A DNA stretch of 64,000 nucleotides. Source: Gammaproteobacteria bacterium (GTDB taxonomy: Bacteria; Pseudomonadota; Gammaproteobacteria; Steroidobacterales; Steroidobacteraceae). The stretch is from assembly GCA_003164785.1 (NCBI GenBank), contig PLUE01000028.1:1-64000 (forward strand), given 5' to 3'. The translations under genes were made by a program, and so were the position numbers. Numbering within the stretch: the stretch's first letter is position 1; each line of letters begins with the position of its first letter. The notes below the pieces were generated by a model that searched no databases, had not been told where the DNA came from, and saw only the letters and a program-made list of their open reading frames with translations. Positions 41,171 to 49,532 of this stretch are shown one piece after another.

Positions 41171-41785
41171 GTGTTGAAGGATATCCAACGGGCACTATCG
41201 GAGATCCATTCCATCCGCTCGCAGGTCGCCCGGGGAACTCAATTCCGCGGTTACGGGCCGACCTCGATCGCCTTTAGCGGCGTTTTGGCGCTGCTGGTCG
41301 CCTTTTGCCAGGTCAAATGGGCTTCGCACGCGCAACACGACCCTATGGCGCTCCTGGTCTGGGTCGGGACCGCGGCCGTCTCGGTCGCATCGTCGGGTGT
41401 CGAAACCTTCGCACGAGCGCGGCGAGTTCATTTCGGCCTGGCCCAGGAAATGCTTCAATCCGCCGTCGAGCAGTTTCTGCCCGCGCTGGTCGTCGGTGTG
41501 CTGCTGACGGCGGTGTTGATCCGCGTAGCTCCCTCGGACGTTTGGATGCTGCCGGGGCTGTGGGAGGTCGTGTTCAGTTTGGGCGTTTTTGCGTCGTGCC
41601 GATTTCTGCCGCGACCCATATTCGCCGTCGGCGTATGGTATCTCGCTGCCGGTCTGTGCAGCATCGTCGCTGCCAGCGGAGCCAAGGTCTTCCTGCCGTG
41701 GACCATGGGCGTCCCGTTCGGAGTGGGTCAATTGTTGGTTGCTGCCGTGTTGCGGCTATGCGAGGAAAAAATTGAACAAACATGA
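41171..41785 (+). CDS. Four-helix membrane protein, paralogue of the gene at 40399
   Basis: 204 residues. Hydrophobic helices include SIAFSGVLALLVAFCQVKW, ALLVWVGTAAVSVASSGVE, FLPALVVGVLLTAVLIRVAP and IFAVGVWYLAAGLCSIVAA. The N-terminal SEIHSIRSQVARGTQFRGYGPTSIAFSG is hydrophilic. The start may be GTG 41171 or TTG 41174 (GAGAGG box 5 bp before the latter). Its stop overlaps the winged-helix gene by 14 bp, so protein and regulator are coupled. Such gene pairs occur in various Gammaproteobacteria; the function is unknown and could be a membrane stress module. Confidence 0.82.
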   Translation: MLKDIQRALSEIHSIRSQVARGTQFRGYGPTSIAFSGVLALLVAFCQVKWASHAQHDPMALLVWVGTAAVSVASSGVETFARARRVHFGLAQEMLQSAVEQFLPALVVGVLLTAVLIRVAPSDVWMLPGLWEVVFSLGVFASCRFLPRPIFAVGVWYLAAGLCSIVAASGAKVFLPWTMGVPFGVGQLLVAAVLRLCEEKIEQT

Positions 41786-42161
41786 GAGCAAGAAGAGCCT
41801 GGGTCCTCGCTATGCCTATGACGGCCTCGACCGGGTGATTCACGAGCGGGCACGGTTGAGCTTGTTGACCTCGCTGGCCACGCACGCCCGTGGTTTGAGC
41901 TTCGGCGAACTCAAGCAATTGTGTGCGCTGACGGATGGCAATCTCAACCGCCATCTTCAGGTGCTGGAGGAAGCCAAGTTGGTCAGCATCACGAAGAGCA
42001 CCGACCAGAGCCGTCCGCAAACGTCGAGCCGCATCACGGCGCTGGGACGTAAGCGCTATTTCGAATACCTTGCGGTTCTGGAGCAGGTCTTGACCGATGC
42101 CGGCGCCGCGGCGGAAGCCGAGTTGGATCACCAGGGGCCGACGCGATCATTGACTGCGTGA
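41772..42161 (+). CDS. Winged-helix transcriptional regulator (PF13601/HTH_34 type, ArsR/MarR-like)
   Basis: 129 residues. A single winged helix: YDGLDRVIHERARLSLLTSL, GLSFGELKQLCALTDGNLNRHLQVLEEAKLVSITKS (helix-turn-helix and wing), then SRITALGRKRYFEYLAVLEQVL. TTG start at 41772 is preceded by GAGGAA. It overlaps the upstream membrane-protein gene by 14 bp, which is the family's typical arrangement. It is the best local candidate to bind the CTTTG-N5-CAAAG palindrome as a dimer, but that is unproven. Confidence 0.85.
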   Translation: MNKHESKKSLGPRYAYDGLDRVIHERARLSLLTSLATHARGLSFGELKQLCALTDGNLNRHLQVLEEAKLVSITKSTDQSRPQTSSRITALGRKRYFEYLAVLEQVLTDAGAAAEAELDHQGPTRSLTA

Positions 42162-42184
42162 GCCGCGCGCAGCCTCGGGCGTGA

Positions 42185-42868
42185 GTGCGCGTGAAGATCT
42201 TACTGATAGAAGATGATGGCGAGACGGCCGATTACGTCAGGACCGGCCTGAATGCGGAAGGACACAACGTCTCAGTCGCGCGCGACGGGCGCGACGGCTT
42301 GTCGCGCGCCGTCGACGAAGCGTGGGATCTGCTCATCGTCGACCGGATGTTGCCAAAGCTCGATGGATTGAGACTGATTCAGACTCTGCGGGCCGCCGAC
42401 GTGGAAACTGCCGTTCTGTTCCTGACCACGCTGGGCGGCATCGACGACCGGGTTCATGGATTGAATGCCGGCGCCGATGACTACCTCATCAAGCCGTTCG
42501 CTTTTTCCGAGCTGTCGGCACGCGTCGCGGCGCTCGGCCGGCGCCCGCGAAAGGCAGCGTTGGAAACGACGCTGCATGTCGACGATCTGGAGATGGATCT
42601 GCTGGGGCGCACGGTCAAACGCCAGGGGGAACTCATCGACCTGCAACCGCGGGAGTTCAGATTGCTCGAATATCTGTTGCGGCACGTGGACCAGGTGGTG
42701 ACCCGGACGATGTTGCTGGAGAATGTCTGGGACATCCACTTCGATCCCCACACGAACGTGGTGGAGACCCACATCAGCCGCCTGCGCGGGAAGATCGATC
42801 GCGGGCGTGCAGCGCCGTTGATCCACACGATCCGAGGCTTCGGATACAGCGTTCGTGCAACTGCCTAA
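42185..42868 (+). CDS. OmpR-family response regulator
   Basis: 227 residues. Receiver domain KILLIEDDGETADYVRTGL with the phospho-acceptor in LLIVDRMLPKLDG near residue 51 and the switch lysine in YLIKPFAFSEL near 101. A winged-helix DNA-binding domain follows (LDLQ-like PREFRLLEYLLRHVDQVVTRTMLLENVW, VVETHISRLRGKID, IRGFGYSV). GTG start at 42185 or 42191. Resembles the CusR/CopR branch. It overlaps the kinase gene by 14 bp and lies 23 bp after the winged-helix gene, so all may be in one transcript. Confidence 0.92.
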   Translation: MRVKILLIEDDGETADYVRTGLNAEGHNVSVARDGRDGLSRAVDEAWDLLIVDRMLPKLDGLRLIQTLRAADVETAVLFLTTLGGIDDRVHGLNAGADDYLIKPFAFSELSARVAALGRRPRKAALETTLHVDDLEMDLLGRTVKRQGELIDLQPREFRLLEYLLRHVDQVVTRTMLLENVWDIHFDPHTNVVETHISRLRGKIDRGRAAPLIHTIRGFGYSVRATA

Positions 42869-44222
42869 GATCTTCGGGACGTCGAGTTTTCGTCTCGCCC
42901 TGTTGTATGCCGGCCTGATGGGGATCAGTTTTTTTCTGCTCTTCGGCGTGATTTTCTGGTCGACGGCCCGGTTCATGCGCCACCAGATCGATGACACCGT
43001 ATCGAACGAGCTCAACGAGGTCCTCACGGACAGCCAGTCCCGCACCCGGGAGGGGATCCAGGCGTTGGTGCAGGGAATGGCGCGCCATTCTTCCGGCTTT
43101 TACTACCTGTTCCAGGGCCGCGACGGGTCCGCTCTGGCGGGCAACTTGCCGCCGGTGGACCCGATTGCCGGAATTCGTGAATGGAGCGTTTCCGACAGGC
43201 ACCGCAAGAACCCTTATTCGGGCATGCGGGGGCGCGGCGTGGACATCTCCGGAGACTATCTTTTCGTGGGTTGGAGCACCAAGCAATTGAACGAAATGGA
43301 GGCGTTCGTCGCAGCATCGTTCATCGGCGGTGTGGTCGCGTCGATCATGGTGGCCCTTGCCGGCGGCGTCGTGATGAGCGGGCGGTTAATGCGGAAGATC
43401 GAGAGCGTGAGCGAGACGAGCCGCAACATCATCAATGGGGACCTGAAGCAACGGGTCCAGGTCCCCCATGGCGGCGATGAGTTCGATCGCCTCGCCCTCA
43501 GCATCAACGCCATGCTCGATCGCATCGAAACGCTGATGGATGGCCTGCGTCAGGTGACAACCGACATCGCGCATGATCTGCGCACGCCGCTGACGCGGCT
43601 GCGTAACAGGCTCGAGTCGGCGCAACGCAACAATGCCGACGCACCCGCGCTGCTCGAGACCATCGGAGCTGCACGGCGGGAGACGGATGTCATTCTCGAG
43701 ATTTTCGCGGCGCTGCTGCGAATCGCCCAGGTCGAGAGCGGAGCCCGAAAGGCCGCCTTCGCGTTCATCGACCTGACCGACATCATCAATACGGTGGTGG
43801 AGGTATATCGTCCGTCCGTCGATGAGAAGCAGCAGTGCATTCACGAGGATATCGGGAGCGATCTCGTCGTGTTTGGAGACAAGGAGTTGTTGATGCAGCT
43901 TTTCGCGAATCTGCTGGAGAACGCAACGTTGCATTCGCCGCCGGGTTCGACGCTGACCGTCACCGCGTCGGCAGATCATGACTGGGTGGATGTCGGTGTG
44001 ACGGACAATGGGCCCGGGATCCCGGAGTCCATGCGCAGCAAAGTATTGGGCCGCTTCTACCGCTTGGAGACGAGCCGCAGCACGCCGGGCAGCGGGCTCG
44101 GCTTGAGCTTGGCGTCCGCGATCGCCACCTTGCACGACGCCACCCTCGGATTGTGGGATGGCGGCCCGGGCTTAAGTGTCCGAGTTCGCTTTCGGGCGGC
44201 GACCGCGACGCCCGGCGGGTGA
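42855..44222 (+). CDS. Membrane sensor histidine kinase, EnvZ/CusS type
   Basis: 455 residues. Helix 1 at about 12-37 (LALLYAGLMGISFFLLFGVIFW), periplasmic region to about 150, helix 2 (FIGGVVASIMVALAGGVVM), then a HAMP linker. H-box TTDIAHDLRTPLTRLRNRLE near 240, N box LFANLLENATLHSPP, G1 DNGPGIPESM, and GSGLGLSLASAIA. Pairs with the overlapping response regulator. The periplasmic loop is short and gives no clue to the signal. GTG start at 42855. Confidence 0.93.
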   Translation: MQLPKIFGTSSFRLALLYAGLMGISFFLLFGVIFWSTARFMRHQIDDTVSNELNEVLTDSQSRTREGIQALVQGMARHSSGFYYLFQGRDGSALAGNLPPVDPIAGIREWSVSDRHRKNPYSGMRGRGVDISGDYLFVGWSTKQLNEMEAFVAASFIGGVVASIMVALAGGVVMSGRLMRKIESVSETSRNIINGDLKQRVQVPHGGDEFDRLALSINAMLDRIETLMDGLRQVTTDIAHDLRTPLTRLRNRLESAQRNNADAPALLETIGAARRETDVILEIFAALLRIAQVESGARKAAFAFIDLTDIINTVVEVYRPSVDEKQQCIHEDIGSDLVVFGDKELLMQLFANLLENATLHSPPGSTLTVTASADHDWVDVGVTDNGPGIPESMRSKVLGRFYRLETSRSTPGSGLGLSLASAIATLHDATLGLWDGGPGLSVRVRFRAATATPGG

Positions 44223-44244
44223 CTGGTTGCGACTTCCCCGATCG

Positions 44245-44691
44245 TCAGTGCGCGGGTTGGGCGGCGCCCGGCGACGAGTTGCTGAGGAAGTGAGCCACCA
44301 GGAGCCCGATCGATTTCTCGAGGACGAAGGCGGAATGCGTCGAGTGAATTTCGTCACCTTCATCGAGATACCCGGAGGCCGCACCCGGAGTCAAGCCAAT
44401 GGACTGCCCGCCGAGAATTCCCTGGGTGATGATGGATGCCGTGCTATCCGTCGGGATCTCCCTGAATCGTCCGCTCATCCGTAACACGACGGTGGCTCGG
44501 AGTTGGCTGGGATCGAGTCTGATTTGAGCCACCCGTCCCATTTCCACGCCGGCCATGGACACTCGCGCTCCAGTTTTGAGATTGCCGATGCTCTCGAACG
44601 ACGCCGTGACGTCGTAATGCGAGGCCTCGGCCGCCGCCGCGCCTCGATGAGCGATCTGGGTCACCAGGAACCAGAACGAGAAGCAACCCAA
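44245..44691 (-). CDS. MlaD-like (MCE domain) phospholipid-transport protein
   Basis: At least 148 residues. MCE domain YDVTASFESIGNLKTGARVSMAGVEMGRVAQIRLDPS, then STASIITQGILGGQSIGLTPG, the pattern of MlaD, the periplasmic hexameric ring of the phospholipid trafficking system. The only standard start is TTG at 44691, which would cut into the membrane helix (FVLLGCFSFWFLVTQ). The frame runs open upstream to about 44788 with an ATT at 44745 that would give a normal N-terminus (IRKTRPHDFRIETAAFVLL). No mlaE, mlaF or mlaC is nearby. It lies 3' to the PAP2 gene on the same strand. A non-canonical start or N-terminal damage is possible. Confidence 0.75.
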   Translation of the reverse strand: MGCFSFWFLVTQIAHRGAAAAEASHYDVTASFESIGNLKTGARVSMAGVEMGRVAQIRLDPSQLRATVVLRMSGRFREIPTDSTASIITQGILGGQSIGLTPGAASGYLDEGDEIHSTHSAFVLEKSIGLLVAHFLSNSSPGAAQPAH

Positions 44692-44793
44692 CAGGACGAA
44701 TGCCGCGGTTTCTATACGGAAATCATGGGGACGAGTTTTGCGAATGACGATGTTCCAGAGTCTGGACGGCTCGGCCGGGCGCAGATTTTACTA

Positions 44794-45591
44794 CTACTTC
44801 AGATCGACCACGTAGCTCATCATCCAGCCGTCCTTGGTCGGTTGGAACTGGAGCATGCCGCCAGCCGCGGACGCCGACGCCTCCGAACGGCGATTGAGCA
44901 CGAACCGGGCGGTGGCGATCCCGACCGCGGCACCGGCCACGGTGTCCGACAACCAGTGTTGATTCTCGCGCAGTCGGACATAGGCGGTGCCGCCGGCGAT
45001 CCCGTAGCCGATGACCCGTCTCAGCCACCTGAACTCGTCGTTGCCGGATTCGGCGAAGACGGTCCCAATGGCAAAAGCAGCCGTGGTGTGCACCGAGGGA
45101 AAAGAATCGCCGCCCTGGCGCCAGCGGTTGGGCGAGTCGGTCACGTTCGGGCGTTCGCGGCCCGCCGCCACTTTCAGCACCTCGCTGGTCGCCGTGCTGA
45201 ATACGCCTGCCTCGAGAAGCGACCATGTCTCGCGATAGCCGTCCTTATCGTCGATGAATTCGGCATATACCCAGGTGGCGCCGATGATGGCGACCAGCGG
45301 CGCGGCGTCCCGCAGGCTGTTCGGATCTTTCGTGCTTTGATCCGAGCGCGAAGGGTCCGCGAAATGATCGCGCACCCTGGAGTCGTATTGGTGCGCCACG
45401 ACCAGCGCGGCTGCGGTCACGCCAAAGTACGCCCAGTCCTCCCGGTCCCAACGCAGCGGGGCGGTGAAGTACTGCTTCGTGTCGTCGATCGCGGAGTGGA
45501 GAGTGAAGACGTCTTCGCCATGGGCTGCCAGCGGCGCCAAGGTGACGATCGACAACACGGCGGCGATCTGGTTGCGCCGATTTCTGTACAT
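44794..45591 (-). CDS. PAP2-family phosphatase, exported
   Basis: 265 residues. N-terminal signal peptide (IAAVLSIVTLAPLAAHG). The three phosphatase motifs of PAP2/PgpB proteins are present: KVAAGRERP, SFPSVHTTAAFA, and YVRLRENQHWLSDTVAG. These hydrolyse phosphate from lipid or undecaprenyl phosphates in the periplasm. Hydrophobic segments near WAYFGVTAAALVVAHQ and APLVAIIGATWVYA suggest membrane attachment. Followed on the same strand by the MlaD-like gene. An operator-like box lies 75 bp upstream. Confidence 0.88.
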   Translation of the reverse strand: MYRNRRNQIAAVLSIVTLAPLAAHGEDVFTLHSAIDDTKQYFTAPLRWDREDWAYFGVTAAALVVAHQYDSRVRDHFADPSRSDQSTKDPNSLRDAAPLVAIIGATWVYAEFIDDKDGYRETWSLLEAGVFSTATSEVLKVAAGRERPNVTDSPNRWRQGGDSFPSVHTTAAFAIGTVFAESGNDEFRWLRRVIGYGIAGGTAYVRLRENQHWLSDTVAGAAVGIATARFVLNRRSEASASAAGGMLQFQPTKDGWMMSYVVDLK

Positions 45592-45665
45592 CTGCCGGAT
45601 TCCCTAGCCCATCGAGGATGCATCGAGTCCCCCTGATCGAGCCGATGCAGGGGCGATGGTACGAG

Positions 45666-45680
45666 CTTTGTAGAGCAAAG
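45666..45680. promoter_or_regulatory. CTTTG-N5-CAAAG box, site 3 (upstream of the PAP2 gene)
   Basis: CTTTG, TAGAG, CAAAG, followed by T. It lies 75-89 bp upstream of the PAP2 gene start in the gap to the YncE-like gene. Core identity to the sites at 39360 and 41043 is CTTTGTA-N2-R-CAAAGT. Confidence 0.55.
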
Positions 45681-45776
45681 TCACGAACGGGTGCGTATTC
45701 TCTCAAAGGGCCATGAGCAGAACGCCGCCGGCGATCAGCATGGTCGTGTCATATCCGCATGGCGATGCACGCGGGC

Positions 45777-46853
45777 CTAGTGAATGCCGACCACCAGCAC
45801 GGTGAAAGTGTCCGCGAGGGGAGCAGGACGCGGGTGCGGTTGCTCCGGCGTCGGCGTGGGAGCCGCACCAAACAGGGACGTGACGGTGTACACGCGCCCG
45901 GTTGCCGGATCGAGCGCCATCGTGCGCGCCCCTTTTTGTGTCTTGACCGTCTGCGCAACCGTGTATCGATCGCCCGACTCCTGACGAACCACTGTCAAAG
46001 TTCCTTCGCCATTCGAACTGAACACCAGGCCGCGATGTGGATCGAACGCAACCGCATCAGGCCCCGCGCCGATCTTGAGCTTGGCCACCTGCTTGCCGCT
46101 GGCGGCATCGGTGACGGCCATGACGTTGCCGTCGCAGACGGAGAAGAGTCGGTGATGCGTCTTGTCGAGCGCAAGACCGCTCGGGCGTGCGCAACCGGGC
46201 AACGTCCAGGTCGCCTTGGCCTCGAGACTGGTGCTGTCGATGACGACCATCTGTCCGACTTCACTCTCGATGTTGACGAAAATATGACCGTCTCCGTCAT
46301 CGACGGCAAACTCCGGCTTGTCCGGCACCGGGATGGTCTTGACGACCGACAGGCTGGCCGCGTCGATGACGGTCACGTCCTTGCTGCGACCGTTGAACGT
46401 GAAGACATGATTATTGACGGGTTCATACACGATGGCATCGGGGTTGTGGCCGGATACCAGAACCTCCTTGATGACCGTCAGCGTGTCCAGATCAAATACC
46501 GTGATCGAATCGCCCTTGCCGTTGCTGGTGTAGCCACGCCTCGATTTTTCGGCGAGCGCGATGCCGTGCACGCCCTTGGTGTCCGGAATGATTCCGATGG
46601 ATTTCCCGGTTCCGGTGTCGACGACTTCCACATGATCACCACGGCTGAGAAACAGGCGCTTGCCGGCGGCATCCAGGGTCATATAGTCCCAACCGCCGCC
46701 GCCTCCCAGTTTCCAGTGCTCCAACACCTCGTATGCCGGTGAGCCCTGGGTGGGCTTCACGTCGGCCGACGACGCCGTGGTGGCGGCCAGCGGTCCCACC
46801 AATGCCGATGCGGCAAGCCAACCAGCGATTCGAGTCCTGAACGTCGATTGCAT
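45777..46853 (-). CDS. YncE-like beta-propeller protein, exported
   Basis: 358 residues with an N-terminal signal peptide (WLAASALVGPLAATTASSA). Repeated strand units such as VEVVDTGTGKSIGII, ITVFDLDTLTVIKEV, VTVIDAASLSVVKTI and MVVIDSTSLEAKATW indicate a seven-bladed propeller of the YncE/YVTN type found in the periplasm. C-terminal residues are Pro-rich (APTPTPEQPHPRPAP). Function unknown; such proteins have been linked to DNA or iron-related processes. Transcribed toward the PAP2 gene and divergent from the efflux operon. Confidence 0.85.
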   Translation of the reverse strand: MQSTFRTRIAGWLAASALVGPLAATTASSADVKPTQGSPAYEVLEHWKLGGGGGWDYMTLDAAGKRLFLSRGDHVEVVDTGTGKSIGIIPDTKGVHGIALAEKSRRGYTSNGKGDSITVFDLDTLTVIKEVLVSGHNPDAIVYEPVNNHVFTFNGRSKDVTVIDAASLSVVKTIPVPDKPEFAVDDGDGHIFVNIESEVGQMVVIDSTSLEAKATWTLPGCARPSGLALDKTHHRLFSVCDGNVMAVTDAASGKQVAKLKIGAGPDAVAFDPHRGLVFSSNGEGTLTVVRQESGDRYTVAQTVKTQKGARTMALDPATGRVYTVTSLFGAAPTPTPEQPHPRPAPLADTFTVLVVGIH

Positions 46854-46906
46854 TTGCGGCTCCGCTTGTCTTTGGAAACGTGGGGAGCACCTTATAGCAG
46901 AGAATT

Positions 46907-46936
46907 TTTACAGAATGAGTTACCAAACCGTATACA
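46907..46936 (+). promoter_or_regulatory. Candidate promoter of the RND efflux operon
   Basis: TTTACA at 46907-46912 and TATACA at 46931-46936 with an 18-bp spacer, about 110 bp before the outer-membrane factor start codon, in the gap between divergent genes. Confidence 0.45.
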
Positions 46937-47046
46937 TGGAGCCGGGTGCGCGCCCGCGCGGCGCTCCTATAACTATCTGTATGGATTCGATTTCGGCCCG
47001 CGTGGTAGCGTCGAATCTGATTCACAAATGCTCGTCGAGAGGCATC

Positions 47047-48489
47047 ATGGTTGCGCGTTGCGTCTTCTTGACGGCCTGTCTTGCGGTCGTGGTGTTGATG
47101 ACCGGCTGCCCGGCCCGGACAATGGAGGCCGTGCCGCGGGATGTTCCCTCTGCCTTCGACAATGCCTTCTCTGCGCCACCCGGGCAATGGCCGGCACAAG
47201 CATGGTACCGAGATTTTTACAGCGATGAGCTAAGCACCTTCGTCGATTTGGCGGCCATGAATAATTGGGATTTTGCCGCCGCCCGGGCGCGCGTCGCCCA
47301 GGCCGATGCACGCGCCCGGCAGGCGGGTGCCGCCATCCTGCCGAGCGTCGATGGTGCGGGCACCGCGAACTTTTTGGCGGGGCATTCCGCACAAGGCGGC
47401 GGTCACGAACTCGATTGGTCCGCCATGCTGTCCGCCAGTTACGAAGTGGACTTCTGGGGCAAGAACCGGGCAGCCGCGGATTCGGCGCGATTCCTCGCGG
47501 GCGCATCGCGCGCCGAGCGCGATACGGTCGCACTCACGACGCTTGCCGGCGTCGCGGACAGTTACTTTCAGCTGCTCGCGCTGCGGGAGCGCCTCACGAT
47601 CGCCCGGTCCAACAGCGATGCCGCCCGGCGGCTCCTCGACGTGGTGCAGGCGCGGTTCGACGCCGGCTTCGCCACCCCGGTCGAATTGGCGACGCAAAGG
47701 ACGGCGTTCGACACTGCGCAAATCGCGATCTCTGATCTGCAGCAGGCGCAGACCGAGTCTCGCGCGGCATTGGCGCTGTTGCTGGGAAGGGCCCCGGAAG
47801 GCTTCGTCGTGCAAGGTGCCCCGCTCGACTCGCTGCACGAGCCACAGGTTACGGCGGGACTTCCGTCCGAGCTGCTGATGCGAAGACCCGATGTGCTGTT
47901 GGCCGAAGCGAACCTTCAAGCAGGCCATGCAGATCTGATCGTCGCGCGCGCCGCGATGTTTCCGAGCTTGAGCCTGACCGGCAGCGCCGGCGTACAAAAT
48001 CCGGCGTTACCCGCCATTGTGCTGACCATCCCGGGAGTCGGACCTTCGTTTGCGCTCGGTGCCAATTTGATTCAGCCGATATTCGATCACGGAAGGCTGA
48101 AAGCGCAGCGCGATGAGGCGCAGGCGAGGGACACCGAACTGCTGGCGATGTACCGCTCCGCCATCATCGCTGCACTCAGCGATGTCGAAACCGCCCTGGC
48201 GGCCATCCACCACCTGGACCTCGCCCGTGAATTTCAGGTCGAGAGCGTTGCGCAGAGCGAACGCGCCTTCGAAGGAGCGCAACTGCGTTACGAAGCCGGG
48301 TCCGGCGACTATCTGGTCCTGTTGGAGGCGCAGCGAACGGTCTACGCGGTGCGCGATCAATTCGTTCAATACAAGCTGGCGCGACTGCAGGCGTTGGTGG
48401 CTCTGTGCAAGGCCCTGGGCGGTGGGTGGACCCAGCAACAGGCGCACGACCAGGCGCCCTCAACAACGACATGGAACATCAACCGATGA
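47047..48489 (+). CDS. Outer-membrane efflux lipoprotein (NodT/OprM family)
   Basis: 480 residues. Signal peptide with lipobox LMTGC near residue 20, so a lipoprotein anchored in the outer membrane. Two repeats of the TolC-type outer-membrane factor follow: WDFAAARARVAQADARARQAGAAILPS, and the second half with RRPDVLLAEANLQAGHADLIVARAAMFPSLSLTG. ATG at 47047 follows a GAGAGG ribosome binding site. It forms the exit duct for the RND pump and periplasmic adaptor encoded next, overlapping the adaptor start (ATGA). Confidence 0.93.
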   Translation: MVARCVFLTACLAVVVLMTGCPARTMEAVPRDVPSAFDNAFSAPPGQWPAQAWYRDFYSDELSTFVDLAAMNNWDFAAARARVAQADARARQAGAAILPSVDGAGTANFLAGHSAQGGGHELDWSAMLSASYEVDFWGKNRAAADSARFLAGASRAERDTVALTTLAGVADSYFQLLALRERLTIARSNSDAARRLLDVVQARFDAGFATPVELATQRTAFDTAQIAISDLQQAQTESRAALALLLGRAPEGFVVQGAPLDSLHEPQVTAGLPSELLMRRPDVLLAEANLQAGHADLIVARAAMFPSLSLTGSAGVQNPALPAIVLTIPGVGPSFALGANLIQPIFDHGRLKAQRDEAQARDTELLAMYRSAIIAALSDVETALAAIHHLDLAREFQVESVAQSERAFEGAQLRYEAGSGDYLVLLEAQRTVYAVRDQFVQYKLARLQALVALCKALGGGWTQQQAHDQAPSTTTWNINR

Positions 48490-49529
48490 ATGCGATGACC
48501 TCTCCCGTTTGCCCGCGCACCGCCATCTTGGGGCTCGTGGCGTGCACCCTGTTGTTCGCCGGTTGCCACAAGGCGCCCGTCGCCGGCGAGGACGCCGCGA
48601 CGGAGGCGATCTCGAAGGAGGCCAGCGCGAAGGAGGCGACGGCCGACGGAGCCAAGGACGCGGCGCCCGCGGAGGAAGGGGGCGAGGGCGTTGCTCTGAC
48701 ACAGGAAGAAGTCGCGAAGATGGGGATCGTGACGGCGGACGCCGCGAAAATCATGCATACGTCGGAAGTGCCCGGATTCGGCGTGGTGATCGCACACGAT
48801 ACGATCGCCGCGGCGGTCGCGGAATTGCGCACCGCCGAAGCAATGGAACGGCAGAGCCGGTCCGCGCTGGCCCGCAGCCAACGGCTGACGGGAACACCGG
48901 GCGCCATGCCGACGGACACTCAAGAGACCGCCGAACGGCAGGCGACGGTCGATCATGCGGCGTTGGATCTGGCGACGCGACGCCTGTCGGCAACCTTCGG
49001 CCTGAATCCGCCCTGGAAAAATCACGACGAGAGCCCTGAACTCGCGGCGCTCGCCAGCGGCGACGTCAAGCTGGTCAGGGTCACTTTCCCCTTAGGTTCG
49101 ATGGCCGGATCGAATCCTCGGACGCTCCGATTGGCGCACATCGATTCGGCCCAAAGCGGTCCGGGCTGGCATGCCTCCTCCGTATGGAGTGCTCCCGCCG
49201 ATGCCAGCGTGCCGGGCAAGAGCTTCTTTGCCATGTTGAGGGGCAGCGACGCCGGTGAGGGCGAGCGTTTGATGGCTTGGGCGCCGGTGGGCGACGCAGA
49301 ATCCGGTGTGGAGATTCCTGCCGCGGCCGCGGTCATCAGCGGCGGCAAATATTGGTGCTACGTGGAGGCGAAGACCGGAACGTTCGTTCGGACCGAGTTC
49401 GATCCCGGTGCCCCGACACCGGACGGTTACTTCGTAAAAGATGGGCTGTCTGCGGGCGACAAGATCGTCGTCAAGTCGGCCGGACAGCTGCTGGCGCGGG
49501 AAACCAACCCGAGCACGGCCGCGGAGTAG
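48486..49529 (+). CDS. Periplasmic adaptor lipoprotein of an RND efflux system
   Basis: 347 residues. Lipobox LLFAGC near residue 23, then an Ala/Glu/Lys-rich low-complexity linker (about 26-75), the opening ALTQEEVAKMGI typical of CusB/RND adaptors, and the segment VPGFGVVIAHDTIAAAVAELRTAEAMERQSRSA. The C-terminal part carries VEIPAAAAVISGGKYWCYVEAKTGTFVRTEF, DGYFVKDGLSAGDKIVVKSAGQLLARE, the membrane-proximal beta domain. The hairpin region is short, and the whole protein is shorter than typical adaptors (370-400). Start chosen from the ATGA overlap with the outer-membrane factor gene. Confidence 0.87.
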   Translation: MNAMTSPVCPRTAILGLVACTLLFAGCHKAPVAGEDAATEAISKEASAKEATADGAKDAAPAEEGGEGVALTQEEVAKMGIVTADAAKIMHTSEVPGFGVVIAHDTIAAAVAELRTAEAMERQSRSALARSQRLTGTPGAMPTDTQETAERQATVDHAALDLATRRLSATFGLNPPWKNHDESPELAALASGDVKLVRVTFPLGSMAGSNPRTLRLAHIDSAQSGPGWHASSVWSAPADASVPGKSFFAMLRGSDAGEGERLMAWAPVGDAESGVEIPAAAAVISGGKYWCYVEAKTGTFVRTEFDPGAPTPDGYFVKDGLSAGDKIVVKSAGQLLARETNPSTAAE

Positions 49530-49532
49530 CGC

